Shown here: positions 6,796 through 13,747 of the stretch, one piece after another
Layout: every line of letters starts with the position of its first letter
Position numbering within the stretch: position 1 is the first letter of the stretch
Assembly (NCBI RefSeq): GCF_000719865.1
Contig: NZ_JOID01000053.1
Location: forward strand, 1-16,646
Direction: 5' to 3'
DNA length: 16,646 nucleotides
Origin: Streptomyces albus subsp. albus
GTDB taxonomy: Bacteria > Actinomycetota > Actinomycetes > Streptomycetales > Streptomycetaceae
The notes under the pieces: generated by a model
Seen by the model: only the letters and a program-made list of their open reading frames with translations
Databases searched by the model: none
Told to the model about the DNA's origin: nothing
Program-made: the position numbers and the translations under genes

Positions 6796-7767
6796 TCAGC
6801 GGGACATGGCGGCCTCGTCCACGTCCGGGAGCCAGGACCCGGACGGCCGCACCAGCCAGGCGCGCCGGGCGGCGAGGCGCTCCGCCGCCGCCCGCAGGAG
6901 ATCGAGCCCGGGATGGCGGCCTCCGCGGCGCCACACCATCGAGACCGGCGACAGCGGCACGGGGTCGGTGAGCGGCCGCAGCACAGCCCCCGGCATGTCG
7001 ATGAACTGGGACGTCGCGAGGACGGGCCGGCCCAGCTTGCCCATCACGCGGATGAACTCCTCCCGGCCCTGGATCGGCGGCAGCGGCGGCGCGACGGCGA
7101 TGCCCCGGCCCGCGAAGAGCCGCTCGGCGAGATCGGTCCACTCGGCCGTCGCGTCGTTCCCCGCCGCCGCGTAGACGCTCTCCCCCGCGAGCGCGCCGAG
7201 CGGGACCTCGGGGAGTGCCGCGAGGCGATGGGCGGCCGGCAGCACCACGGCCATCGGCTCGAACCGGACGGGCAGGTGGTCCAGCCGGGCGCGGACGGCC
7301 GGGTCGAGGCCGGCGATCCGGCCGAAGGACACGTCGAGCCGGCCCGCGAGGAGATCGGCCGCCGCGCCGATCAGTCCGGAGTGGTAGCAGGCGTAGAACT
7401 CGGGGCCGGCGGCCGGCGCGATCCGGCGGGCCTCCTCCAGGACCAGGTTGCCGGTCGACACGCGCTCCCCGATGTCGACGAGAAGCGGCCGGTCCGCCTC
7501 CGCCTCGGAACACGCGGCGATCAGATCGTCATGGGCCTCCAGCACGCGCCGTGCGTACGGCAGCAGGCGTTTCCCGGCGGCCGTCAGTTCGACGCTGCGC
7601 GTGGTGCGGACGAAGAGCTCGGTGCCGAGCCCGCGTTCCAGCCGCCGGATGTCGCGGCTGAGCGCCTGCTGGGCGACATAGAGCCGGGCCGCGGCCCGGG
7701 TGAAGTGCAACTCTTCCGCGACGGCGGCGAAGGCGCGCAGCAGGCGCGGGTCGATGTCCCGGGGCAT
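6796..7767 (-). CDS. LysR-family transcriptional regulator
   Basis: A 323-residue LysR regulator. The winged helix-turn-helix covers about residues 5-63 (DPRLLRAFAAVAEELHFTRAAARLY, then ALSRDIRRLERGLGTELFVR and the wing TRSVELTAAG). A linker helix and a two-lobed effector-binding domain follow (about 91-300). The ATG at 7767 is chosen because the family domain starts within five residues; the reading frame stays open far upstream, but that part runs antisense through the MFS gene and has no family features. No Shine-Dalgarno is visible; CAAACT lies six bases before the start, so a leaderless mRNA is possible. The gene is divergent from an MFS transporter, the usual arrangement for a LysR protein that controls its neighbour. 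The effector is not known. Confidence 0.9.
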   Translation of the reverse strand: MPRDIDPRLLRAFAAVAEELHFTRAAARLYVAQQALSRDIRRLERGLGTELFVRTTRSVELTAAGKRLLPYARRVLEAHDDLIAACSEAEADRPLLVDIGERVSTGNLVLEEARRIAPAAGPEFYACYHSGLIGAAADLLAGRLDVSFGRIAGLDPAVRARLDHLPVRFEPMAVVLPAAHRLAALPEVPLGALAGESVYAAAGNDATAEWTDLAERLFAGRGIAVAPPLPPIQGREEFIRVMGKLGRPVLATSQFIDMPGAVLRPLTDPVPLSPVSMVWRRGGRHPGLDLLRAAAERLAARRAWLVRPSGSWLPDVDEAAMSR

Positions 7768-7851
7768 CCGCCCAGTTTGACAACGCGGGTGGTGTGAATG
7801 CGAGCGAGAAAGTGTTGGACCCCCGCGGGCCCCGGCGGCCACCGTGGCGGG
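7768..7851. promoter_or_regulatory. Divergent control region between LysR and MFS genes
   Basis: The stretch 7774-7820 is less GC-rich than its surroundings and holds TTGACA (7777-7782), which sits inside TTGACAA, a small dyad. A LysR protein usually binds a T-N11-A dyad in such a gap and controls both genes. I could not fix one T-N11-A box or a matching -10, so only the region is called. Confidence 0.4.
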
Positions 7852-9342
7852 GTGATCCTCTTCCTCGCCTCGCGCCCCGTGGTGGACCGCCGGACGATGC
7901 CCCGGCCGGACACCCCTCCCGCCGCCCCTGCTCCCGCCGTGGCTCCCGCCGCCCGGACCGACGCCACGGTCCCGGGCGCCCGGGATGTGGGCGTCGGGGG
8001 TGGGAGGTCTGCCGGGGACGGCGGCGTGGAGGCGGGCGGCGCCGGACCGGAAGCCGGAGGGACCGGCGGTGGCAGCGGTGGCGGGGCCGGAGACGGGACC
8101 GGTGGCGCCGCCGACGGCCACGGCCCGCCGGCGGGGAGGAGCAGCAGGCGGTCCGGGCCGTTCTCCCCGTACCGGCGGCTCTTCGCTCCCTCCGGCGCCC
8201 TGGCCTTCACCCTCGCCGCCTTCCCGGGGCGGCTGGCCACCTCCATGCTCGGGGTCTCCACGGTCGTCATGCTGGCCCTCGTCCGGGACTCCTACGCCCT
8301 GGCCGGCGCCGTCTCCGCCGTCAACGTCACCGTCACCGCCGTCACCGGGCCGCTGCTCGGGCGGCTGGTGGACCGGCTCGGGCAGACGAGGGTGGCCGTG
8401 CCCGCCACCCTCGTCTTCGCCCTCGGCACGGCCGCGATGCTGCTGTGCGTCCGGTACGGCGCCCCCGCCTGGGCGCTGTTCCTGTGCTGCGCGGGCAACG
8501 CGGGCATACCGAGCGTGGGGGCGATGACCCGGGCCCGCTGGGCGGCCCTGCACGGGGACGACGCCGAGGCGCGGCACACCGCCAACTCCTTCGAACAGGT
8601 CGTCGACGAGCTGTGTTTCATGATCGGGCCGGTGCTCGCGATGGTGCTGTGCACGACGGTGTTCCCGGAGGCCGGGCTGCTGACCGCCGCCGTGCTCCTG
8701 ACCGGGGGCATGCTGCTCTTCGCGAGCCGGCGCGGCACCGAACCACGCGTGCGGGCACAGCGGCCCGGCACCTCCCGGGGACCGCTGCGGGCACCCGGCT
8801 TCCCGGCCGTCCTCATGGTCTTCACGGCGACCGGCGCCCTCTTCGGCTCCATGGAGGTCGCGACGGTCGCGGCCGTGCAGGCCCTCGGCGGCGGCTCGGC
8901 GGCCGCCGGTCTCGTGCTGGCGCTCCAGGCGGCCGGTTCCGGGGTGGCGGGGCTGGCGTTCGGCGCGCTCCGGCTGTCGGGGTCCCCGGCCGTGCGCCTG
9001 GCCGCGGGGGTGGCGGCGATGGCGGTCTGCGTGACTCCGCTGACGGCCGCCGGGAGTCTGCCCCTGCTGGCCGTGCTGCTGTTCGTGGCGGGCATGGCCA
9101 CCGCCCCGACCATGGTCACCGGGATGTCCCTCGTCCAGCGGCTCGTCCCGGACGGCCGGCTCAACGAGGGCATGACCACCGCCTACACCGGCCTGCTGAC
9201 CGGTATCGCGGCCGGCGCGGCGGCCGGCGGTCAACTCGCCGACCGGTGGGGCGCCCCCGGCGCCTACTGGGCTCCGGTGGCGGCCGGAGGTCTGGCGCTG
9301 CTGGCGGCCCTGGCGGGACTCCCCCGGCTGCGCCGGGTGTGA
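7852..9342 (+). CDS. Major facilitator superfamily transporter, putative efflux
   Basis: About 496 residues with twelve predicted membrane helices in two halves. The first half carries the MFS loop 2-3 motif GRLVDRLGQTRVAV; the second half carries the related GGQLADRWGAPGAYW segment. Roughly 110 Ala/Gly/Pro-rich residues precede the first helix, an unusually long disordered N-terminus. The start is unresolved: ATG 7798 leaves only 30 bases for the divergent promoters, GTG 7852 is the first start codon within the stretch of clear GC3 coding bias, and ATG 7897 is also possible. None has a good ribosome site. The substrate is unknown; the fold resembles drug or sugar exporters of actinobacteria. 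The divergent LysR gene is the likely regulator. A strong hairpin follows at 9398. Confidence 0.85.
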   Translation: MILFLASRPVVDRRTMPRPDTPPAAPAPAVAPAARTDATVPGARDVGVGGGRSAGDGGVEAGGAGPEAGGTGGGSGGGAGDGTGGAADGHGPPAGRSSRRSGPFSPYRRLFAPSGALAFTLAAFPGRLATSMLGVSTVVMLALVRDSYALAGAVSAVNVTVTAVTGPLLGRLVDRLGQTRVAVPATLVFALGTAAMLLCVRYGAPAWALFLCCAGNAGIPSVGAMTRARWAALHGDDAEARHTANSFEQVVDELCFMIGPVLAMVLCTTVFPEAGLLTAAVLLTGGMLLFASRRGTEPRVRAQRPGTSRGPLRAPGFPAVLMVFTATGALFGSMEVATVAAVQALGGGSAAAGLVLALQAAGSGVAGLAFGALRLSGSPAVRLAAGVAAMAVCVTPLTAAGSLPLLAVLLFVAGMATAPTMVTGMSLVQRLVPDGRLNEGMTTAYTGLLTGIAAGAAAGGQLADRWGAPGAYWAPVAAGGLALLAALAGLPRLRRV

Positions 9343-9397
9343 GCGCCGTACCGCGCCCGGGCGCCCGCTCGGCGCCCGGGAACGCGGAGCCCGGGAA

Positions 9398-9435
9398 CGC
9401 CGAAGGCCCCGCTGGAATCAGCGGGGCCTTCGGCG
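9398..9435. terminator. Bidirectional terminator between the MFS gene and tmRNA
   Basis: CGCCGAAGGCCCCGCT and AGCGGGGCCTTCGGCG form a perfect 16-bp stem around a 6-nt loop. It lies 56 bases after the plus-strand MFS stop and 7 bases past the 3' end of the minus-strand tmRNA. Two converging transcripts therefore share it. Confidence 0.85.
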
Positions 9436-9442
9436 CATGGGA

Positions 9443-9821
9443 TGGTGGAGATGGCGGGAATCGAACCCGCGTCCAACGGTGCGGAAACAGGGCTTCTCCG
9501 AGCGCAGTTCGCTGCGATTTTCTCGGCCCCGGAGATCACGCGAACAAGTCTCCGACGGGCTCAGCCACTGTTTGATTTCCCACCGGCCCCCGTGGCCGGA
9601 GCCGGTGGTTTAGATCCCTAGCTGATGCCAGGTTCCGGGACGGGATCGAGCCCGGGCTGACACTCCGCAGAGTCGCTGTCTGTTAGATCAGGCAGCGAGG
9701 GCGAAGGAATCGCGCTTGGTGTTGGCGATTATTTTTTGCGACATATGGTTTACGAGATCATTGCCGCTTCCTCGGCTCGCTTCCCCTGCCTCGACATCCG
9801 CTGTCGAAACCGATCATCCCC
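9443..9821 (-). ncRNA. ssrA: Transfer-messenger RNA (tmRNA, 10Sa RNA)
   Basis: A 379-nt tmRNA that rescues stalled ribosomes together with SmpB. The 5' end GGGGATG pairs with CATCTCC just before the 3' end, forming the alanine-type acceptor stem with one G-U pair, and CCA is encoded at 9443-9445. The T-arm GGTTCGATTCCC is next to it. The tag reading frame lies at 9688-9726: resume codon GCC, then AACACCAAGCGC and on to TGA, giving ANTKRDSFALAA. Pseudoknot-forming GC segments follow the tag. The ends are set by base pairing, so they are accurate to a base or two; the primary transcript may have a leader that RNase P removes. smpB lies 168 bases upstream on the same strand. Confidence 0.95.
9688..9726 (-). 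other. tmRNA tag peptide reading frame (ANTKRDSFALAA)
   Basis: Twelve codons plus TGA inside the tmRNA. The tag ends in Phe-Ala-Leu-Ala-Ala, the hydrophobic tail that ClpXP-type and tail-specific proteases recognise. From memory, the S. coelicolor tag has 16 residues (ANTKRDSSQQAFALAA); here four central residues are missing relative to it. Confidence 0.9.
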
Positions 9822-9838
9822 ATGTTGATTTGACAAGC

Positions 9839-9862
9839 ACACCCGGTGCGGAACACCCGGTG
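9839..9862. repeat. Paired 10-bp direct repeat upstream of tmRNA
   Basis: ACACCCGGTG occurs at 9839-9848 and 9853-9862, a 14-bp period. Each copy contains the near-palindrome CACC-C-GGTG. It lies 18-41 bases upstream of the mature tmRNA 5' end, where the promoter or leader should be. Confidence 0.5.
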
Positions 9863-9941
9863 GCGCTGTGGTCCATCGTACGTCAACAACCGACGCGGGA
9901 GCCAGATCATTCCCGCCCGGCCCCCGATGGGCGTGATCCGC

Positions 9942-9958
9942 GCCACGCCCCGCGTGGC
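9942..9958 (-). terminator. Hairpin after smpB
   Basis: GCCACGC-CCC-GCGTGGC forms a 7-bp stem 31 bases past the smpB stop. A second, overlapping pairing (GGGCGTG 9929-9935 with CACGCCC 9944-9950) excludes it. Either could slow transcription between smpB and tmRNA. Confidence 0.45.
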
Positions 9959-9989
9959 CTCACCCCCCGCCGCTCGGGCCCCGCGCCGC

Positions 9990-10496
9990 TCAGGCCCGCT
10001 GGCGCCGCCGGACCGCCGAGATCGCCCGGTCCGTCTCGCGCCGGTCCTGCTTCTCGCGCAGCGTCTGCCGCTTGTCGTACTCCTTCTTGCCCTTGGCCAG
10101 CGCGATCTCGACCTTGGCCCGGCCCTCCTTGAAGTACAGCTGCAGCGGGACGATGGTGTGCCCGCTCTCCTGCGACTTCCGCTCCAGCTTGTCGATCTCC
10201 TCGCGGTGCAGCAGCAGCTTCCGCTTCCGCCGGGCCGCGTGGTTGGTCCAGGTGCCCTGGGTGTACTCGGGGATGTGCACGTTGTGCAGCCAGGCCTCGC
10301 CGCCGTCCAGCTGGACGAAGCCGTCCACCAGGGAGGCCCGCCCCTGCCGCAGTGACTTGACCTCGGTGCCGGTCAGCACCAGACCGCACTCGTAGGTGTC
10401 CAGGATGGTGTAGTCGTGCCGCGCCTTCTTGTTCTGCGCGACGAGTTTGCGGCCCGACTCCTTGGCCTTCTCTTTAGCCTTGTTGGTTTTTGCCAT
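9990..10496 (-). CDS. smpB: SsrA-binding protein SmpB
   Basis: A 168-residue protein that binds tmRNA and delivers it to stalled ribosomes. The OB-fold core shows the family pattern: [29 protein letters not shown] near residues 22-50, then the HNVHIPEY segment and the [12 protein letters not shown] stretch. The basic C-terminal tail (about 140-168) is the part that enters the empty mRNA channel. The length is typical. ATG at 10496 is the only reasonable start: [17 protein letters not shown] is the usual lysine-rich beginning. There is no clear Shine-Dalgarno. The gene follows the S41 protease by 18 bases and precedes its RNA partner ssrA, an arrangement widely conserved in bacteria. Confidence 0.97.
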   Translation of the reverse strand: MAKTNKAKEKAKESGRKLVAQNKKARHDYTILDTYECGLVLTGTEVKSLRQGRASLVDGFVQLDGGEAWLHNVHIPEYTQGTWTNHAARRKRKLLLHREEIDKLERKSQESGHTIVPLQLYFKEGRAKVEIALAKGKKEYDKRQTLREKQDRRETDRAISAVRRRQRA

Positions 10497-10511
10497 AGCG
10501 CGGTCATTCTC

Positions 10512-10541
10512 GCACTACGAGGCACCCGCGAGGCCAGTCAA
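10512..10541 (-). promoter_or_regulatory. Candidate smpB promoter overlapping the end of the S41 protease gene
   Basis: TTGACT (10536-10541) and TAGTGC (10512-10517) are separated by 18 bases on the minus strand. The -35 is good, the -10 is weak. If real, smpB can be transcribed apart from the protease gene. Confidence 0.3.
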
Positions 10542-11696
10542 TACCGTCCTGGCCCGCTCCTCGGCGCCCTCCCGGGCCACCAGGTCGGGGGTGATCCCCT
10601 CACCGTCCACGGTCCGCCCGGAGGGCGTCCGGTAGTGGCCGACGGTCAGCTCGGCGACCGAGCCGTCCGGCAGCTCCTCGGGCATCTGCACCGAGCCCTT
10701 GCCGAAGGTCTCCGACCCCACGACGACCGCCCGGCCGCGGTCCTGCAGGGCTCCGGCCAGCAGCTCGGCGGAGCTCATGGTGCCGCCGTCCACCAGGACG
10801 ACCAGCGGCAGCCCTTCGGCGGCCTCCCCCTCCTGCGCGTGCAGGGCCCGCTGCTCGCCGTGCATGTCGTAGGTGGCGACCAGGCCGCCGTCCAGGAAGG
10901 CGGAGGCCGCGGTCACCGCCTCGGCGACCAGCCCTCCGGGGTTGCCCCGCAGATCGAGCAGGACGCCGGCGCCGTCGCGGGCCTTCCGCACCGCGCGGAG
11001 GACCTCCTCGCCGGACCCCTTGGTGAAGGAGCCGACCTCGATCAGCGTGGTGCCGTCCGCCGCGGTCCGGGTGGTGACGCTCTCGGCGGCCAGCCTGGCC
11101 CGGGTCAGGGTCTCCCGCCAGCGGCGGTCGCCGCGCTCCAGGTCCAGCTTCACGGAGCTGCCCTCCTCGGCGCCCCGTTCGTCGCCGCGGAGCAGGGAGA
11201 CGACCTCGGTGACGGGCTGCCCGCCGGTCTTCTCGCCGTCGATGGCGCGGAGCCGGTCCCCGGGTCTGACGCCGGCCCGGTCGGCGGGGCTGCCGGGCAG
11301 GGCCCGCGCCACCTCGATCCGTCCTTCGGCGTCGTGCCGCACCCAGATGCCGACGCCGACGTACCAGCCGTCCAGGCTCTGCCGCAGGCCCTCGTACTCC
11401 CCGGCGCTGTAGACGGCGGACCAGCGGTCGCCGCTGCGGCTGACGACCTCCTCGGCGGCGTCGCTCCCGGACTCGCCCGCGGCCATGGCGGCCTCCGCCG
11501 CCTCGGCGAGCGCGGTTTCACCGGGCCCGGACGCGTCCGCGACCGCACCGGCCCGTACCGGCCGGTGCTCGCGGGTGTCGCCGTCACGCCAGACGCCGGA
11601 GACGCCGCCGGTGACGAGGACACCGCCGAGAACCAATGTCAGGGCCACGCCGCGACGAAGGCGGCGGGGCGGGACGAACATCGACGAGCCCGACAT
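10515..11696 (-). CDS. S41-family C-terminal processing (tail-specific) serine protease
   Basis: A 393-residue exported protease. An N-terminal basic stretch and one hydrophobic segment (about 16-36) act as signal anchor. The PDZ domain (about 110-190) includes GSPADRAGVRPGD and would bind substrate C-termini. The catalytic core contains DLRGNPGG (248-255), Ser308 in GTMSSAE, Lys333 in FGKGS and Gln337. The +25 and +29 spacing matches the Ser-Lys-Gln set of CtpB. The product therefore cuts proteins near their C-terminus outside the cytoplasm. The ATG at 11696 lacks a ribosome site, but TAGACT lies seven bases upstream, which points to a leaderless mRNA. It sits between ftsX and smpB; as I recall, the mycobacterial ftsX and smpB genes are adjacent without it. 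A lowercase role in processing FtsEX partners or tmRNA-tagged exported proteins is inference. Confidence 0.93.
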   Translation of the reverse strand: MSGSSMFVPPRRLRRGVALTLVLGGVLVTGGVSGVWRDGDTREHRPVRAGAVADASGPGETALAEAAEAAMAAGESGSDAAEEVVSRSGDRWSAVYSAGEYEGLRQSLDGWYVGVGIWVRHDAEGRIEVARALPGSPADRAGVRPGDRLRAIDGEKTGGQPVTEVVSLLRGDERGAEEGSSVKLDLERGDRRWRETLTRARLAAESVTTRTAADGTTLIEVGSFTKGSGEEVLRAVRKARDGAGVLLDLRGNPGGLVAEAVTAASAFLDGGLVATYDMHGEQRALHAQEGEAAEGLPLVVLVDGGTMSSAELLAGALQDRGRAVVVGSETFGKGSVQMPEELPDGSVAELTVGHYRTPSGRTVDGEGITPDLVAREGAEERARTVLTGLAGAS

Positions 11697-11703
11697 GCCG
11701 GTG

Positions 11704-11709
11704 AGTCTA
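11704..11709 (-). promoter_or_regulatory. Candidate -10 element for a leaderless S41 protease mRNA
   Basis: TAGACT on the minus strand lies exactly seven bases before the ATG at 11696. Transcription would begin at the start codon. The absence of a Shine-Dalgarno sequence agrees. No strong -35 is seen. Confidence 0.45.
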
Positions 11710-11721
11710 AGCGACGCCGAA

Positions 11722-11751
11722 GCGCCGTACGGGGAGTTGACCGTACGGCGC
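11722..11751 (-). terminator. Hairpin terminator after ftsX
   Basis: GCGCCGTACGG and CCGTACGGCGC form a perfect 11-bp stem with an 8-nt loop, 12 bases past the ftsX stop codon. It separates ftsEX from the protease gene, which has its own -10 candidate 12 bases further on. Confidence 0.7.
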
Positions 11752-11763
11752 CTTGGACGAACA

Positions 11764-12675
11764 TCACACCTTGAGGTACTTGCGCAGGGCGAAGAAGGCG
11801 GCGACCGCGGGCATGAGGAGACCGATCGCCAGCACCAGCGGCAGCTTGGCGAGGACCACGTCCCAGCCGATGAAGTTGATCAGGTCGATCCGCTCCGCCA
11901 GCCAGTTGTCGACGAGGAAGAACTTCCCGAACACCAGCAGCACGGAGGCGAAGGCGGCGCCGATGAGGCCCGCGATGGCGGCCTCCATGATGAACGGCAT
12001 CTGGATGTAGAAGCCCGACGCCCCGACCAGCCGCATGATGCCGGTCTCCCGGCGCCGGCTGAACGCCGAGACCCGCACCGTGTTGACGATCAGCATCAGC
12101 GCCACGATCAGCATCAGCGCCATCACCACGAGTGCCGCGATGTTCATGCCGTTCAGCAGGTTGAAGAGGTTGTCGAGCACATCCCGTTGGTCCTCCACCG
12201 CCTGCACACCGGGACGGGCCGAGAAGGCGCTCTTGATGACCTGGTACTTCTCCGGGTCCTTCAGCTTGACCCGGTACGACTCCTGCATCTGGTCCGGGGT
12301 GAGCGAGGAGGCCAGCGGGGAGTCGCCGAACTGCTCCTTGTAATGCTTGTACGCCTGATCGCTCGACTCGTGGTGGACGGTGTCGACGACCGGCATCCTC
12401 TGCAGCTCGGCCTCGATCTCCTTCTTCTGGTCCGCCGTGACCGCGCCCTTGGCGCAGTTGGGGTCGGTCTCCGCGTCGTTTTTATTGCAGAGGAAGATCG
12501 AGACGTTGACCTTGTCGTACCAGTAGCCCTTCATGGTGTCGACCTGGTCGCGCATCAGCAGGGAGGCGCCGAACAGGCCGAGCGAGAGGGCGACGGAGAC
12601 GATGACGGCGAAGGTCATCGTGAGATTGCGACGGAGACCGACGCTGATCTCCGACAGGACGAACTGGGCGCGCAT
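11764..12675 (-). CDS. ftsX: Cell division ABC transporter-like membrane protein FtsX
   Basis: A 303-residue membrane partner of FtsE. FtsEX does not transport; it passes ATP-driven movement to cell-wall hydrolases at division sites. The layout is that of the family: short cytoplasmic N-terminus (MRAQFVLSEISVGLRRNLTM), helix 1 (about 22-42), a large extracytoplasmic domain (43-176), and three further helices (about 178-200, 227-250, 273-298). The amphipathic segment SAFSRRRETGIMRLVGAS between helices 2 and 3 is the FtsX hallmark that contacts FtsE. The extracytoplasmic domain has two cysteines, Cys63 and Cys74, that could form a disulfide. The ATG at 12675 has AAAGGA five bases upstream. It starts 42 bases after ftsE ends, in the same operon. 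Confidence 0.97.
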   Translation of the reverse strand: MRAQFVLSEISVGLRRNLTMTFAVIVSVALSLGLFGASLLMRDQVDTMKGYWYDKVNVSIFLCNKNDAETDPNCAKGAVTADQKKEIEAELQRMPVVDTVHHESSDQAYKHYKEQFGDSPLASSLTPDQMQESYRVKLKDPEKYQVIKSAFSARPGVQAVEDQRDVLDNLFNLLNGMNIAALVVMALMLIVALMLIVNTVRVSAFSRRRETGIMRLVGASGFYIQMPFIMEAAIAGLIGAAFASVLLVFGKFFLVDNWLAERIDLINFIGWDVVLAKLPLVLAIGLLMPAVAAFFALRKYLKV

Positions 12676-12717
12676 GATGTCCTTTCAGGGTGTGGCCCGC
12701 GGCTACGGTGTGGTCAC

Positions 12718-13407
12718 TCAGTGCGCGTAGCCGTAGACACCGCGCGACTGGTCGCGCACCAGCCGGCCCTTCTCGAGCTCGATGACGCGCTTGCGCATCT
12801 GGTCGACGATCTGCTGGTCGTGGGTCGCCATCACCACGGTCGTACCGGTCCGGTTGATCCGGTCCAGCAGCTTCATGATGCCGACCGAGGTCTGCGGGTC
12901 GAGGTTGCCCGTCGGCTCGTCCGCGATCAGCAGCATCGGCCGGTTGACGAACGCCCGGGCGATCGCCACCCGCTGCTGCTCACCGCCGGAGAGCTCGCCC
13001 GGCATCCGGTCCTCCTTGCCGCCGAGCCCGACCAGGTCGAGCACCTCGGGGACCGTCTTGCGGATCTGCGCGCGCGGCTTGCCGATCACTTCGAGGGCGA
13101 AGGCGACGTTCTCCCCGACCGTCTTGTTGGGGAGCAGCCGGAAGTCCTGGAAGACGGTGCCCAGCTGGCGGCGCATCTGCGGCACCTTCCAGTTGGAGAG
13201 CCGCGCCAGGTCCTTGCCCAGGACGTGCACCGAGCCGGTGGTCGCCCGCTCCTCGCGGAGCAGCAGCCGCAGGAAGGTGGACTTGCCCGAGCCTGAGGAG
13301 CCCACGAGGAAGACGAATTCGCCCTTCTCGACCTCCAGCGAGACATCCCGCAGCGCGGGCCTCGTCTGCTTCGGGTAGGACTTGGATACGTTGTCGAATC
13401 GGATCAC
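12718..13407 (-). CDS. ftsE: Cell division ATP-binding protein FtsE
   Basis: A 229-residue ABC ATPase that powers FtsX. All motifs are intact: Walker [10 protein letters not shown] at 36-44, Q-loop Gln87, signature LSGGEQQR at 139-146, Walker B LLIADEP at 159-165 and H-loop His196. The start is GTG at 13407, because the conserved family N-terminus [11 protein letters not shown] follows at once and the resulting length is the usual one. The open frame continues upstream but with no family similarity. The ribosome site is weak. ftsE is the first gene of the ftsEX pair. The last ten residues (SRGVYGYAH) resemble the short tail seen in other actinobacterial FtsE proteins. Confidence 0.96.
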   Translation of the reverse strand: MIRFDNVSKSYPKQTRPALRDVSLEVEKGEFVFLVGSSGSGKSTFLRLLLREERATTGSVHVLGKDLARLSNWKVPQMRRQLGTVFQDFRLLPNKTVGENVAFALEVIGKPRAQIRKTVPEVLDLVGLGGKEDRMPGELSGGEQQRVAIARAFVNRPMLLIADEPTGNLDPQTSVGIMKLLDRINRTGTTVVMATHDQQIVDQMRKRVIELEKGRLVRDQSRGVYGYAH

Positions 13408-13747
13408 GGGTGCACCACGGTCGACCTTGTAGAGAGGGGACGCGGGACGCCGTACAGACCAGCTGCGGCGCCCGCCGGTGAGCGTGACCATACGCGAACC
13501 CGGCGGAGTCGTGCAGTCGTCGCCCTCGTCCGAGCGGCGATTCACGGGACCATCGGGAATAAACCGGGCCATAGCGGCGGCATTTCGCCGCCCGTGGCGT
13601 CCCGGCGGCCTTCCGGCGGCTCCCTCCGGCGGCCTTCGGTGTCCTTCCGGTCTCCTCCTGGTGCGCCGGATCGCCGGGAAGCTGGCACAGTGGTAGGGGG
13701 AACGGAAGCGCTCCCCCGGGCGTTGGCCCCCGTGAGGAGGAGATCGC
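13408..13747. other. Divergent intergenic region between ftsE and the Cys-rich small protein gene
   Basis: This 340-base stretch should hold promoters for both flanking genes. On the minus strand, TATGGT near 13489 is a possible ftsE -10 element, giving a leader of about 75 bases. In that leader GCGGGACGCCG (13442-13452) can pair with CGGCGCCCGC (13466-13475) with a one-base bulge. A 6-bp hairpin, GGCGGC-ATTTC-GCCGCC, lies at 13577-13593. CCGGCGGC occurs three times at 13602-13633. No further gene is supported. Confidence 0.4.

Noticed and set aside
6796..9234. An open frame of over 800 codons on the minus strand that contains the LysR gene
   Set aside because: Everything upstream of 7767 is the antisense of the MFS gene and is low-complexity His/Gly/Arg sequence. 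The LysR domain begins at 7767.
9398..9460. Genomic island at the tmRNA 3' end
   Set aside because: tmRNA genes are common integration sites, but there is no integrase nearby, no second copy of the 3' end, and the normal terminator follows after seven bases.
13602..13633. Three copies of CCGGCGGC
   Set aside because: Spacing is irregular (11 and 13 bases) and the octamer is common in such GC-rich DNA.
13682..13695. TGGCAC element resembling a sigma-54 -24 box upstream of the Cys-rich gene
   Set aside because: The -12 half does not match and streptomycetes are not known to have sigma-54.
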